Assembly (NCBI GenBank): GCA_046598395.1
Contig: JBKJIQ010000040.1
Location: forward strand, 1-64,000
Direction: 5' to 3'
Length of the DNA stretch: 64,000 nt
Origin: JAENVU01 sp046598395
GTDB lineage: Bacteria > Actinomycetota > Acidimicrobiia > IMCC26256 > JAENVU01
Shown here: positions 1 to 8,615 of the stretch, piece after piece
How the letters are laid out: each line of letters opens with the position of its first letter
Position numbering within the stretch: the stretch's first letter is position 1
Notes under the pieces: model-generated
What the model saw: the letters and a program-made list of their open reading frames with translations, nothing else
Database searches by the model: none
What the model was told of the DNA's origin: nothing
Program-made: the position numbers and the translations under genes

Positions 1-1460
1 GTGGCGGTGTTCTGCCACACGTGCTTGATCTGGCGGTACTCGTTGTAGCCGTAGTCGCCGAGCTCGCGCCCGATACCCGATTGCTTGTAGCCACCGAACG
101 GTTCCGTCGCCGTGATCATGTGGTAGTCGTTGATCCACACGGTCCCGGTGCGCATTTCTGCCGCCATCGCATGCGCCCGGTCGGTGTCCTTCGACCACAC
201 CCCGCCGCCGAGCCCGTAGATCGAGTCGTTCGCGATCTTGATCGCCTCGTCGTCGGAGTCGAACGGGATCACGCACAACACCGGCCCGAAGATCTCCTCC
301 TGCGCGATCTTCATCGAGTTGTCGGCCTCGAAGATCGTCGGCTCGAAGTACGCGGTCTGGTCGAGTCCGGCAGCCAGGCCGGTGGGCCTCGAGCCACCGC
401 ACAGCAGCTTGGCGCCCTCGTCGAGGCCGAGCTTCACGTACCGCTCGGTGGTGTCGGCCTGACTCGGCGCCACGAGCGGTCCGAGGTCGGTGGCCATGTC
501 CATGTTGTCGCCGATCACGATCTTGCCGGCGCGCTCCACGAGCAGGCCGACGAACTCGTCGTAGATCTTGCGTGAGACCAGGGCACGCGTCCCCGACTCG
601 CACACCTGGCCGTTGTGGAAGAACGTGCCCCAGAGCACGCCGGCGGCCGCGAGGTCGAGGTCGGCGTCGTCGAGCACGATGTTTGCCGACTTGCCGCCCA
701 ACTCGAGGGTGACCTTCTTCACCGTGCCGGACGCGAGCTGCATGATGCGCTTCCCGACCTCGGTGGAACCGGTGAACGCCACCTTGTCGACGAGTGGGTG
801 CTGCGCCATCTCTTCGCCGGCGCTGCCGCCCGGGCCGGTGATCAGGTTGACCACGCCCGGCGGGATGCCGGCTTCCTCGACGGCCTTCACCATCTCGATC
901 GCGCTGAGTGAGGTGAAGCTCGCTGGCTTCAGCACCATGCAGTTGCCGGCCGCGATCGCGGGCGCGATCTTCCAACCGGCCATGAGGAACGGGAAGTTCC
1001 AGGGCACGATGCCGCTGCAGACACCGAATGGCTCCCGCCGCACAATGCTCTTGGCGGGTGGGAACGGACTCTCGCCGCGTTGGATGACGTCAGGCTCGTG
1101 CTCCGCACAGTCGGCGAAGGTCTGGAAGGTGGAGACGGCCCCGGGCACGTCGGCGAACATCGCCTTCTTGATCGTGCCACCACCGTCGCGCGCCTCGATC
1201 TCGGCAATCTCGGCGCTGCGGCCGTTGATGAGCTCGGCTACCGCACGCAACTTCTCGGCCCGCTCCTTGCCCGACATCCGGGGCCAGGGGCCGTCGTCGA
1301 ACGCTTTGCGGGCGGCTTCCACGGCGCGCTGAGCGTCTTCGCGACCCGCCTTGGCAACATCGGCGATCTTCTCGCCGGTGGACGGTGCGTATGTGGGGAA
1401 GCTCTCGCCCGATTTCGCCTCGGCCCAGGCACCGTCGATGTACAGCTGCGTGTCGCTCAT
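1..1460 (-). CDS. Aldehyde dehydrogenase family protein (3' end cut by window edge)
   Basis: NAD(P)-dependent oxidation of an aldehyde to a carboxylate; the substrate cannot be told from sequence. About 486 residues are visible and the frame runs off the left edge with no stop, so only the last few residues are missing (the family is usually 480-500 residues). Family motifs in order are the N-terminal MPWNFPF block, the cofactor-loop FTGSTEVGKR, the VTLELGGKSANIV block with the general-base glutamate, and the catalytic cysteine in HNGQVCESGTR. The C-terminal block FGGYKQSGIGRELG is typical of betaine-aldehyde-like and general aldehyde dehydrogenases. The ATG start at 1458-1460 gives the usual short N-terminus. 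A Ddn-like reductase lies 80 bp upstream on the same strand, so they may be co-transcribed. Confidence 0.95.
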   Translation of the reverse strand, partial: MSDTQLYIDGAWAEAKSGESFPTYAPSTGEKIADVAKAGREDAQRAVEAARKAFDDGPWPRMSGKERAEKLRAVAELINGRSAEIAEIEARDGGGTIKKAMFADVPGAVSTFQTFADCAEHEPDVIQRGESPFPPAKSIVRREPFGVCSGIVPWNFPFLMAGWKIAPAIAAGNCMVLKPASFTSLSAIEMVKAVEEAGIPPGVVNLITGPGGSAGEEMAQHPLVDKVAFTGSTEVGKRIMQLASGTVKKVTLELGGKSANIVLDDADLDLAAAGVLWGTFFHNGQVCESGTRALVSRKIYDEFVGLLVERAGKIVIGDNMDMATDLGPLVAPSQADTTERYVKLGLDEGAKLLCGGSRPTGLAAGLDQTAYFEPTIFEADNSMKIAQEEIFGPVLCVIPFDSDDEAIKIANDSIYGLGGGVWSKDTDRAHAMAAEMRTGTVWINDYHMITATEPFGGYKQSGIGRELGDYGYNEYRQIKHVWQNTA

Positions 1461-1540
1461 TGCGATTCCTCTCAGAAAGGATGGGGTACCGAGCACGCTA
1501 CGCGGACGCCATCCGACGGTCCAGCCCGTGGACTCCTGCG

Positions 1541-2065
1541 TCAGCGAGGCGGGGCCGGTTCGAGGACGAAGATCCTGATCTCGCGGCCCTTGATCCGCTC
1601 CTGGTACTTGTCGTAACCGCCGTACAGCCCGGCCGCCGCTTCCCACACCGCAAAACGTTGCGCGTCGGTAGCTGGACAGGCCCGCAGCTCGAGGCGCCGC
1701 GCCCGATAGTCGACCGTCGCACGCGGCTCGCGCTCGAGGTTGAACACCCACGCCGGCGTGTGCACTTGACCGAAGTTCGTTCCGATCAGCGCCAAGGAAT
1801 CCTCCACCGGCACCGCGATGAGGGGAGTCGTTCGCGGCTGACCGCTCTTGCGGCCCGTCGTTGTCACCATCATCACCGGAAGTCCGGCGAGGAGAGCCGG
1901 CGCACTGGTCCGGCCCTTGAACACCCGGAAGAGCACCCGATCGGTCGGAGCCAAGAGCTTCGAGAACAGCCACGCCCCAAGGGTGGTCGAGCCCAACCAT
2001 TGCCCCACTCGCTGCACCGCGTTCGGATGCTGGTAGACGTATCCGAGATCGGTGGCGACTCCCAT
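1541..2065 (-). CDS. F420-dependent nitroreductase family (Ddn-like) protein
   Basis: 174 residues, the usual length for deazaflavin (F420H2)-dependent reductases of the Ddn/DUF385 split-barrel family. These reduce quinones, nitro compounds or other electrophiles in actinobacteria. The diagnostic motif TTGRKSGQPRTTPLI, which lines the F420 phosphate site in characterised members, sits at about residues 69-83, followed by the strand pattern with HTPAWVFNLEREP. A hydrophobic N-terminal stretch precedes the barrel, as in many membrane-associated members. It implies that the organism makes F420. The physiological substrate is unknown. It lies upstream of the aldehyde dehydrogenase on the same strand. 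Confidence 0.88.
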   Translation of the reverse strand: MGVATDLGYVYQHPNAVQRVGQWLGSTTLGAWLFSKLLAPTDRVLFRVFKGRTSAPALLAGLPVMMVTTTGRKSGQPRTTPLIAVPVEDSLALIGTNFGQVHTPAWVFNLEREPRATVDYRARRLELRACPATDAQRFAVWEAAAGLYGGYDKYQERIKGREIRIFVLEPAPPR

Positions 2066-2212
2066 GCACCGCGACCGTAGCGGCCGCGCTCCACTTTCGG
2101 AGCGGCCACGCTCCCGGACGCGAACCAGGCTCGAAGTGTGACCGCGCGGTTCCCAACCGTCGCAGCAATGGTCGGTCTCGTCGTCTGCGCAGTTCGCGCA
2201 GTCGGAGCATCG

Positions 2213-2404
2213 CTAATGGCGATGTCTGCCCGCGGACTTCCCGGATGCCGTGAGGGATTCATCAAACGACAGTAAGAACAACGTCTCATCCGCCCATCGA
2301 TCGATGAACGTCTCGGGAACGCCGTCGCTGAAGATGACATCTGCAGCCGCCGCGAGAACCCGGCGGACCCCGTCGCGCGTTGGGACTTTCTCCCTAGTGG
2401 CCAT
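2213..2404 (-). CDS. Small hypothetical protein
   Basis: 63 residues, no recognised family. The ATG has a purine-rich GAGAGG stretch about 8 nt upstream, and the first 45 residues have an ordinary soluble composition with alternating hydrophobic and charged positions; the tail is basic and histidine-rich. It sits alone between the F420-type reductase and the divergent beta-helix gene. It may be a real orphan small gene, a remnant, or a chance open frame in GC-rich DNA. No function is proposed. Confidence 0.3.
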   Translation of the reverse strand: MATREKVPTRDGVRRVLAAAADVIFSDGVPETFIDRWADETLFLLSFDESLTASGKSAGRHRH

Positions 2405-2634
2405 GGTGCCTGCCTCTCGCCACTTCGGTTGTCTGACTGATACAGACTACGCCTGCTTCTCCCGCGATGGTGCTGATTTCACACGCCTGGAAAACGAAGT
2501 CTGAATTGTTCGCTTCCGACCGAGTCCGGCCCCTGATCATCGAGTCGACGACCTTATGTACCGCTGCGGACCGGGTGCCCATTCACCGAACGGATTCGGG
2601 CTCAGCCCACGAGACCCGGTGTCGATAGGGCAGC

Positions 2635-4689
2635 GTGCTCACGAATCACTCCCTCCGGTCACGCCGCGCCGCGTCACTCGCTGTCGTCGGTTCCATGCTC
2701 GCAGTGCTCGGCGTCTCCACCGCACCGGCCACCGCCTTCGCGCCAAACACCAACACGGTGTACGTCGCGCCGAACGGTCACGGGCCTGAGCGCGGCACGT
2801 TGGCCGCGCCGTACCGCAACCTCGCGGCCGCGCGTGACGCCATCCGCTCGCAACTCAGTGGGATGCGCGACGACGTCCACGTGGTCCTCGCCGACGGTTC
2901 CTACCGGCTCCGCTCCACGTTCCGGCTGAACGCATCCGACTCGGGCCGCCATGGACATCAGGTGATCTACGAGGCGGCGCCCGGCGCGCACCCAATCGTG
3001 AGCGGTGGCGTCGCGATCCATGGATGGAAGCTGACTGATGCCGCGCGCGATATCTGGGCTGCGCCCGCACCGCGCGACTTACGGACGCGCCAGCTGTACG
3101 TCGACGGACAACGCTCACCAGTGGCCTCCGGCGTCGCGCCGGTCGCGCTCACCCGAACGCCCACGGGCTACACCGCTGCGGGACCGGCGATGGCCACGTG
3201 GAGGAACCCCAGACAGATCGAGTTCGTGTACGACCGCGGGCCATCGAACTGGACCCAGAGCCGTTGCCGCATCCGCGAGATCCGCGGCACCACCATCACG
3301 ATGGTGCAGCCGTGCTGGGACAACACCACGCGCCGCGCCGAGAACCCGCACACCGTGCTCTCCCGCGCACTCTTCAACCAAACACTGTCGGTGGCACCGG
3401 TCGTCACCAACGCCTTCGAGCTCCTCGACCAACCCGGTGAGTGGTACCACGACGAGAGCACGCACCAGGTGTACCTGATCCCACGCGCCGGGCAGGACCT
3501 CAACTCCGTCGACGTCGTCGCCCCAAAGCTCGAGACCCTCGTCGCCGGCGCAGGCACCACGAACAACCCCGTGCACGACATCACCTTTCGCAGCATCACG
3601 TTCTCGCACGCCACGTGGCTCGCGCCGAGCGGACCCAACGGCTACTCCGACTTCCAGACCGCGCAGATCCTCACCGGGCGCGACGCATACAAGAAGGGCG
3701 GAAACTGCTCGAAGGGGCGCAGCTGCTTCTTCAACATGCTCACTCCCGTCGCCGCCAACCTCACATTCGAACACGACCGCGATATCTCGTTTGTCGGCGA
3801 CACCTTCACCCACCTCGGTGCCACCGGCCTCCACTTCGGTACCGGCAGCACCGGCGCAACCGTGACGGGCAGCGAGTTCACCGACACGTCGTGCGCCGGC
3901 GTCACGATCGGCCGCGCGGACGACCCCGATGCCAAGCGTGCGGACCGCACCACCGGCACCGTGCTCACCGACAACTGGGTCCACACCGTCGCGACCGAGT
4001 TCCAGGGCTGCCCGGGCATCGGAATCGGGTACGCACAACACGTGACCGTCGACCACAACCAGGTGAACGACCTCCCCTACTCCGGCATCACGATCGGCTG
4101 GGGCGGCTGGCGCGAACGGCTTGGCAACCTCACGCCGCTGGCGAACTACTCGCAGCACAACGCCATCACGAACAACCTCGTGTTCAACTACATGCAGGTC
4201 ATGGCCGACGGCGGCGGCATCTACTCCAACGGCGTCCAAGGTTCGTCGCTACGCAACGGCGAACGGGTCATCGGCAACGTGGTGTTGCAGCAGCCCGATC
4301 TGAGTTGGGCGGTCTACACCGACAACGGTGCCGAGTACGTGAACGTCCGGGACAACGTGGTGTACGACGTCCTCTACTTCCCCCAGGCGCCGTCGATCTT
4401 CCCCGGAGTGGCGCCGCAGTTCTCGTTCGGCGGGTGCAGCAGCGGTCCCGTCGCCTTCTCCGGCAACTGGTCGATCCAGCCCGACCCGATGGAAGGACTC
4501 GTCGGCGCGAACGCGACGTGCGGCGGACACCCACTGGTGGGCGTGACCTCCACCGACAACCACGTGATCGACTCACTGACCGACGTCCCCGCCGCGATGC
4601 TCGACAATGCCGGGATCCGCGCTGCCGCGAAGACCCGTCTTGCTCCGACTCCCCGGCCGACGAACCTGCCACCGTTCGAGTCGCTCTAA
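2635..4689 (+). CDS. Secreted right-handed parallel beta-helix repeat protein
   Basis: 684 residues. The GTG start at 2635 gives a signal peptide with basic residues (SLRSRRAA), a hydrophobic core, and an Ala-x-Ala cleavage site near residue 35. After it comes VYVAPNGHG, the classic first strand of secreted beta-helix proteins that begin with a glycine-aspartate-rich turn, then repeated short strands rich in Asn, Thr, Gly and Ile between about residues 300 and 600. Such folds are found in polysaccharide lyases, hydrolases and adhesins. No catalytic signature was assigned, so polysaccharide binding or degradation is only an inference. It is an isolated gene with about 230 bp of non-coding DNA before it. 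Confidence 0.85.
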   Translation: MLTNHSLRSRRAASLAVVGSMLAVLGVSTAPATAFAPNTNTVYVAPNGHGPERGTLAAPYRNLAAARDAIRSQLSGMRDDVHVVLADGSYRLRSTFRLNASDSGRHGHQVIYEAAPGAHPIVSGGVAIHGWKLTDAARDIWAAPAPRDLRTRQLYVDGQRSPVASGVAPVALTRTPTGYTAAGPAMATWRNPRQIEFVYDRGPSNWTQSRCRIREIRGTTITMVQPCWDNTTRRAENPHTVLSRALFNQTLSVAPVVTNAFELLDQPGEWYHDESTHQVYLIPRAGQDLNSVDVVAPKLETLVAGAGTTNNPVHDITFRSITFSHATWLAPSGPNGYSDFQTAQILTGRDAYKKGGNCSKGRSCFFNMLTPVAANLTFEHDRDISFVGDTFTHLGATGLHFGTGSTGATVTGSEFTDTSCAGVTIGRADDPDAKRADRTTGTVLTDNWVHTVATEFQGCPGIGIGYAQHVTVDHNQVNDLPYSGITIGWGGWRERLGNLTPLANYSQHNAITNNLVFNYMQVMADGGGIYSNGVQGSSLRNGERVIGNVVLQQPDLSWAVYTDNGAEYVNVRDNVVYDVLYFPQAPSIFPGVAPQFSFGGCSSGPVAFSGNWSIQPDPMEGLVGANATCGGHPLVGVTSTDNHVIDSLTDVPAAMLDNAGIRAAAKTRLAPTPRPTNLPPFESL

Positions 4690-4702
4690 CTGACCCACGG
4701 AG

Positions 4703-5601
4703 TTATCCGAGGAACGCGGTCGGCACGGGCCCTTCGATCATGTAGCGCCAAAACCGGCGCGGCTCGCCCTCGGGGAAATCACCGCTGGCCTTGTGTTGGA
4801 CCAACGCGTTGTCCCAAATCAGGACGTCGTGCGGCTGCCACGCATGGGCATACTGAGGCGCTTGCGCCTCGGCATGGTCCTGGAGGAACCGCAAGAGCGC
4901 GCGGCCCTCGACCTCGGGCATCCCCTCCACGTGGGTCGCGCGGTCGAGATCGATCTGCAAGGTCGGGGTCTCCGCGCGCGGATGGGCGCGCACGATCGGA
5001 TGCGAAACGTCGACGAGCTGCTCGAACGGGCCCTCGGCGGGAATCCGGGGTGGGAAGGCGCCGTGATTGTTGTAGCTGTATGCGACTCGCAGCCCGATGA
5101 GTTGGCGGCAGGTCGCGGCATCGAGCAACTGGTAGGCGGCCCGTATATCCAGGAAACAGGTAGCGCCGCCCGGCCTCGACGGGAGCTGGCGCGCGTGGAG
5201 CACGGTGGCCGACGCCGGGCGTTCCGTATACGTGTCGTCGAATTGAAAGTCTCGAAGAGACCCGGACGCCGCGGGTCCAGCCCACCCAACGAAAGGTCGC
5301 CGAGCTCGGCGCGCAGGTCGTCGGTGAGAACGAACCCGGAATCGATGATCTGTCGGTCGTCGCTGTACCGCAGCATCGTGCCGTCGCGAGCGCGACCGAT
5401 CGGATCCTTGATCGGTCCGACCATCGATGCGAGGGCCCGGGCCTCGTCGTCATCGAGGGCCGTCGGCAAGCGCAGGCAGACCACCCCGTGATCCGCGAGC
5501 GCGTCGCGCACAATGACGCATTTCGCGGCGTCGTTCGCGTCGGCAGGCGTGAGTCCTTCGATGACGACGGCACCGAACGAACCGGGGTCCGCATGCACCA
5601 T
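4703..5601 (-). pseudogene. TauD/TfdA-family dioxygenase, frameshifted
   Basis: Fe(II)/2-oxoglutarate-dependent dioxygenase split into two frames. From the ATG at 5599-5601 the frame reads a TauD-like N-terminus (GLTPADANDAAKCVIVRDAL, then DHGVVCLRLP) up to about 5250. The homology then continues one frame over, with FQFDDTYTERP, ATVLHARQLP and a C-terminus carrying IWDNALVQHKASGD and the final arginine block RRFWRYMIEG. One missing base between about 5245 and 5253 explains the shift. In the joined protein the first metal-binding HxD motif reads QFD, so an iron-ligand histidine appears lost, while the distal His and the 2-oxoglutarate Arg remain. It is either a decaying gene or a sequencing error plus a real substitution. 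It follows the thiolase by 29 bp on the same strand. Confidence 0.75.
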
Positions 5602-5630
5602 CAGCGATCGACCGCGGCTCACGAACGCCG

Positions 5631-6851
5631 TCAGACGCGCTCGATAATGATGGCCGGCGCCATGCCGCCACCGGCGCACATGGTGACGAGGCCGAACTGA
5701 CCGTCGGTGCGCTCCAACTCATCGAGGATCGTGCCGATCAGGATCGCTCCCGTGGCGCCGATGGGGTGACCGAGGGCCATCGCACCACCGTTCACATTCA
5801 CTTTGTCGCGGTCGAGATCGAGATCACGCATGAACTTTTCGGCCACCACCGCGAACGCTTCGTTGATCTCGAAGAGATCGATGTCGGCGAGCGTGAGGCC
5901 GGCCCGCTCCAACACCTTGCGCGCCGCGGGCACCGGGGCGTTGAGCATGAGCGTGGGGTCGTCACCCATGTTGGAGGTGGCCACCACGCGCGCTCGCGCC
6001 GTGAGCCCATGCGCCTTCGCGTAGGACTCACTCGCCATGAGCACCGCGGCCGCACCGTCGACCACACCGCTGGAGTTCCCCGCGTGGTGTACGTGTTGGA
6101 TGTCGAGATCCGGGTACCGCTGGTTGATCAGCTCGCGGAACGTGGGGTTGTCCTCGTGGCGGTAGTCGGCAATGGCCGGGAAACTCGGCGCGAGTGCGGC
6201 GAGTGACTCCGCCGTGGTCTGCGGGCGCGGAAACTCCTCGTGGTCGAGCGCGACCGTGCCGTCGAGGTTCAGGACCGTGATGAGGCTCTTGTCGTACCGG
6301 CCTTCTTGGATCGCGCGTGCCGCGCGCGCTTGTGACTCCGCAGCCAACGCGTCGAGCGCCTCGCGCGGTATGCCTTCGAGGGTGGCGATCGCGTCGGCGC
6401 ACACGCCTTGGTGTGATTGGGGGTGGATCTCCTGCAGATGGGCGTTGCCGGAACCCATCGGCATGAGGCCCTTTTTCGGCAACGACATCATCTCGGTACC
6501 GCCGCCAACCACGAGGTCTTCCATCCCGGCCATGATCGCGTTCGCCGCGATGTTGTTGGCCGTGATCCCCGAACCACAGAACCGGTCGAGCGTCATGCCA
6601 CTCGCCCGCACGTCGAAGCCGGCGTCGAGCGCGGTCATCCGACCCAGATCGCCGCTCTGCTGACCGACCTGCGAACTCGTACCCCACACGACGTCGTCCA
6701 CATCGGCGGTGTCGATCCCGGTGCGGGTCACCAGCGCCTCGAGCACCGTACGGCCGAGGTGGTGCGGGTGCAGGTGCGCGAGCGAGCCCTTCCCCTGCTT
6801 ACCGATACCGCGTGGCGTGCGGCAGGCGTCGATGATCAGGGCGTCGGGCAT
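5631..6851 (-). CDS. Acetyl-CoA acetyltransferase (thiolase)
   Basis: 406-residue thiolase, full length. It condenses or cleaves acyl-CoA; biosynthetic and beta-oxidation directions cannot be told apart here. The nucleophile is Cys92 in DRFCGSGI, the catalytic His is about residue 362 in MALGHPIGATGA, and the second catalytic Cys is near residue 392 in TMCAGGGMAP. The ATG at 6849-6851 (MPDALIIDACRTP) matches the conserved thiolase N-terminus. The open frame continues upstream only through a 15-bp tandem repeat that encodes low-complexity residues, so the longer start is rejected. It is followed by the frameshifted dioxygenase. Confidence 0.95.
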   Translation of the reverse strand: MPDALIIDACRTPRGIGKQGKGSLAHLHPHHLGRTVLEALVTRTGIDTADVDDVVWGTSSQVGQQSGDLGRMTALDAGFDVRASGMTLDRFCGSGITANNIAANAIMAGMEDLVVGGGTEMMSLPKKGLMPMGSGNAHLQEIHPQSHQGVCADAIATLEGIPREALDALAAESQARAARAIQEGRYDKSLITVLNLDGTVALDHEEFPRPQTTAESLAALAPSFPAIADYRHEDNPTFRELINQRYPDLDIQHVHHAGNSSGVVDGAAAVLMASESYAKAHGLTARARVVATSNMGDDPTLMLNAPVPAARKVLERAGLTLADIDLFEINEAFAVVAEKFMRDLDLDRDKVNVNGGAMALGHPIGATGAILIGTILDELERTDGQFGLVTMCAGGGMAPAIIIERV

Positions 6852-6864
6852 CAGGGTTCCTTGT

Positions 6865-6924
6865 CTTGGAGCGTGGGGTCTTGGAGCGTGGGGTCTTGGA
6901 GCGTGGGATCTTGGAGCTGTGGTT
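6865..6924. repeat. 15-bp tandem repeat, about 4 copies
   Basis: The unit CTTGGAGCGTGGGGT occurs at 6865-6879 and 6880-6894, once more with a single change at 6895-6909, then in degenerate form to about 6924. It lies in the 5' leader of the thiolase gene, starting 13 bp before its ATG, in a 265-bp non-coding stretch (6852-7116). It may alter leader length by slippage. Confidence 0.85.
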
Positions 6925-7116
6925 TTTGGGGGGACTGCGACGGCCCACAGCATGGCCGAACCCGCGATCCGGAGTCGAAGAGGTGCTCGGTGGGCCGATC
7001 CGACCCAGCGCCGGCCCCGTGGTCTCACCCCCGTGGCACTCTGGACCTGAGCCCTCTTCGGGTGATCCGCGCGCATCGGCACGCCTCGCAGTTCTTCCCA
7101 CCCGGCGGAGGCTCCG

Positions 7117-7467
7117 ATGCGTGTTGTGTACCCCGAACCCGACCATCCGTTTGATCGCGCGCGAACCGCGCCGCTGCAACAAGTGGCGAAGGTGCTCGCG
7201 ACATCGACCCGATTGGTCGACGCTCGTTTCGATCCCGACGACTTCATGGACCTGAGCTGGTGTCGACAAGATCGACCACCCGGAATCAAGGTCTTCAAGC
7301 ACGTTCTCACGCGCCAATACCTCTATCTCGACGAGGGTGGTCGGGCATACCGATACGTCGTGGACCGACCCGACGATCTCTGCCATCGCTACCGTCTGCA
7401 CGCGCGGCTGAGTGATGCGATCGACAACCTCCAACTCGCAGCGGGACTCGACAACGTGCCCCCGTGA
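7117..7467 (+). CDS. Hypothetical protein upstream of vapBC
   Basis: 116 residues, no family recognised. The ATG at 7117 has a good GGAGG ribosome site about 7 nt upstream. The sequence looks like a genuine small soluble protein: mixed alpha/beta composition, a W-C pair in the middle (DLSWCRQD), and an aromatic strand-like stretch QYLYLDEGGRAYRYVV near residues 67-82. Its stop codon lies just before the antitoxin gene (27 bp before the preferred antitoxin start), so the three genes could be one unit. It might be an accessory component of the toxin-antitoxin locus or an unrelated neighbour. Confidence 0.6.
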   Translation: MRVVYPEPDHPFDRARTAPLQQVAKVLATSTRLVDARFDPDDFMDLSWCRQDRPPGIKVFKHVLTRQYLYLDEGGRAYRYVVDRPDDLCHRYRLHARLSDAIDNLQLAAGLDNVPP

Positions 7468-7478
7468 TACCCGACTCT

Positions 7479-7494
7479 GATAATCTGATCTTCG
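7479..7494 (+). promoter_or_regulatory. Possible -10 element for a leaderless antitoxin mRNA
   Basis: GATAAT at 7479-7484 ends 9 nt before the GTG at 7494, the spacing expected if transcription starts at or next to the start codon. No clear -35 was found and no ribosome site precedes this GTG. Leaderless starts are common in actinobacteria. Weak, inferred from spacing only. Confidence 0.3.
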
Positions 7495-7736
7495 TGACCG
7501 ACGTGACTGCTACCGAGGCGGCTCGGAACTTCGCGGATCTTCTCGACGCCATCGAACACCGCGGCGAGCAGTTCACGATCGTGCGCCGCGGCAAGGCGAT
7601 CGCTCAGCTCACGCCGATGCACGATGGGCTCGGTACCGACGTGAAGGCGCTCCTCCGCCGACACCGACCCGACCGCACCTGGGCCAACGACCTCAGCGAC
7701 GTGCGGGGTTTGCTGGAAGTGGAGCATCGAGCGTGA
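7494..7736 (+). CDS. vapB: Type II antitoxin, Phd/YefM (VapB-like) family
   Basis: 80 residues from the GTG at 7494 (an upstream GTG at 7464 would add 10 residues). The N-terminus VTATEAARNFADLLDAIEHRGEQ and the strand FTIVRRGKAIAQL are the hallmark of the Phd/YefM DNA-binding fold, which dimerises and represses its own operon. The C-terminal half (RRHRPDRTWANDLSDVRGLL) is the tail that wraps around the toxin. The stop overlaps the toxin start by 4 bp (GTGA), so translation is coupled. It neutralises the PIN-domain RNase encoded next. Confidence 0.88.
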   Translation: MTDVTATEAARNFADLLDAIEHRGEQFTIVRRGKAIAQLTPMHDGLGTDVKALLRRHRPDRTWANDLSDVRGLLEVEHRA

Positions 7737-8131
7737 CTCGGCTTCTCCTGGACACCACGTTCCTCATCGACGCCGAGCGCAGTGGCCGCGCACTCGACGG
7801 GCTCATCGCTGACCATGACGACATCGCAATCGCGGCGGTCACCGTCGCGGAGCTGCGGGTTGGTGCCCTGCTCGCGAATCGCCGCCGTCAAGCCGCGAGA
7901 AGTGCATACGTGGAAGACATCATCACCACGATCCCTGTGATCAATTACGACGTTCATGTGGCCGAGGCTCACGCCGAGCTTCTCGTCGAAGTCCGCAACC
8001 AGGGCAACCCGCGCGGCGCGCACGACCTGATCATTGCCGCCACGGCGAAGGCCTCGGATCGCACCATCGTCAGCGCGGAGCACACTGCGTTCCAGGATCT
8101 CCCCGGCGTCTCCGTCCGGTCGCACCCGTAG
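7733..8131 (+). CDS. vapC: Type II toxin, PIN-domain ribonuclease (VapC family)
   Basis: 132 residues, standard VapC length. The PIN-domain acidic residues are visible: Asp in LLLDTTFLIDAE, Glu in VTVAELRVGA, and Asp in RGAHDLIIAATA. These coordinate the Mg2+/Mn2+ used to cleave RNA. In characterised mycobacterial VapCs the targets are tRNAs or the 23S sarcin-ricin loop; the target here is unknown. The GTG start overlaps the antitoxin stop. It is the last gene before a convergent lipoprotein gene. Confidence 0.93.
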   Translation: MTRLLLDTTFLIDAERSGRALDGLIADHDDIAIAAVTVAELRVGALLANRRRQAARSAYVEDIITTIPVINYDVHVAEAHAELLVEVRNQGNPRGAHDLIIAATAKASDRTIVSAEHTAFQDLPGVSVRSHP

Positions 8132-8171
8132 ACCCGTGCCTGCATCGCGACCGTGCGTCGGCCGCCCCAGC

Positions 8172-8615
8172 TCAGCGTCTGGGGAGTTTGATATCGCAGT
8201 GCTGTTCGATGAAGCTCGTGACCTGCTCAGCCGCGGGGATACTCAACGCCGATCGGGTCAGCGCCTCTACCAGACCGGCCGCCGGGTTCGAAATGCTCCC
8301 GAGGGATGTCTCGAGGTTTTCAGCGTTCACGCTCGCGAGTTCATCCATCGCACCCTTGATCTCATCGGGCGCGTGGAGACGAAGGTCATTGAGGGCGTTC
8401 CGTACTCGGCCGACCATGGCAAGCGCGTTCAGTCCGGTCTGAATGGGGTCGTCAACTTCAACGGACGCGGCGTGCGCGCGCAGATCCGCGATGTTGTGGT
8501 CGAGCGCGTCACAGAACGCGTCGGCGCTGCGGGGGTCGTCACCGCAACCCGACGCGGCGAACACCACACAGGCGGCCAGCACCACCGGGGCCACGCGACG
8601 CAACATCTCAGGCAC
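8172..8615 (-). CDS. Lipoprotein, last gene of the kinase/FHA island
   Basis: 147 residues with a type II signal peptide; the lipobox FAASGC places the lipid-modified cysteine at residue 24, so the protein is anchored on the outer face of the membrane. The mature part is mostly helical (predicted from pattern) with conserved-looking cysteines at CDALDHN and EQHCDIKLP, which could form a disulfide. No family recognised. The GTG start overlaps the stop of the FHA-ABC transporter gene by 8 bp, which implies coupled translation and suggests that it works with the exporter, for example as a substrate-binding or anchoring factor (inference). An in-frame ATG three codons downstream is an alternative start. 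Confidence 0.8.
   Translation of the reverse strand: MPEMLRRVAPVVLAACVVFAASGCGDDPRSADAFCDALDHNIADLRAHAASVEVDDPIQTGLNALAMVGRVRNALNDLRLHAPDEIKGAMDELASVNAENLETSLGSISNPAAGLVEALTRSALSIPAAEQVTSFIEQHCDIKLPRR

Noticed and set aside
3441..4745. 434-residue plus-strand frame inside the beta-helix gene
   Set aside because: Extremely Arg-rich and shares DNA with a clearly coding signal-peptide protein.
6866..7255. Plus-strand frame reading the 15-bp repeat as repeated MERGVLERG
   Set aside because: Low complexity, no ribosome site, overlaps a better gene at 7117.
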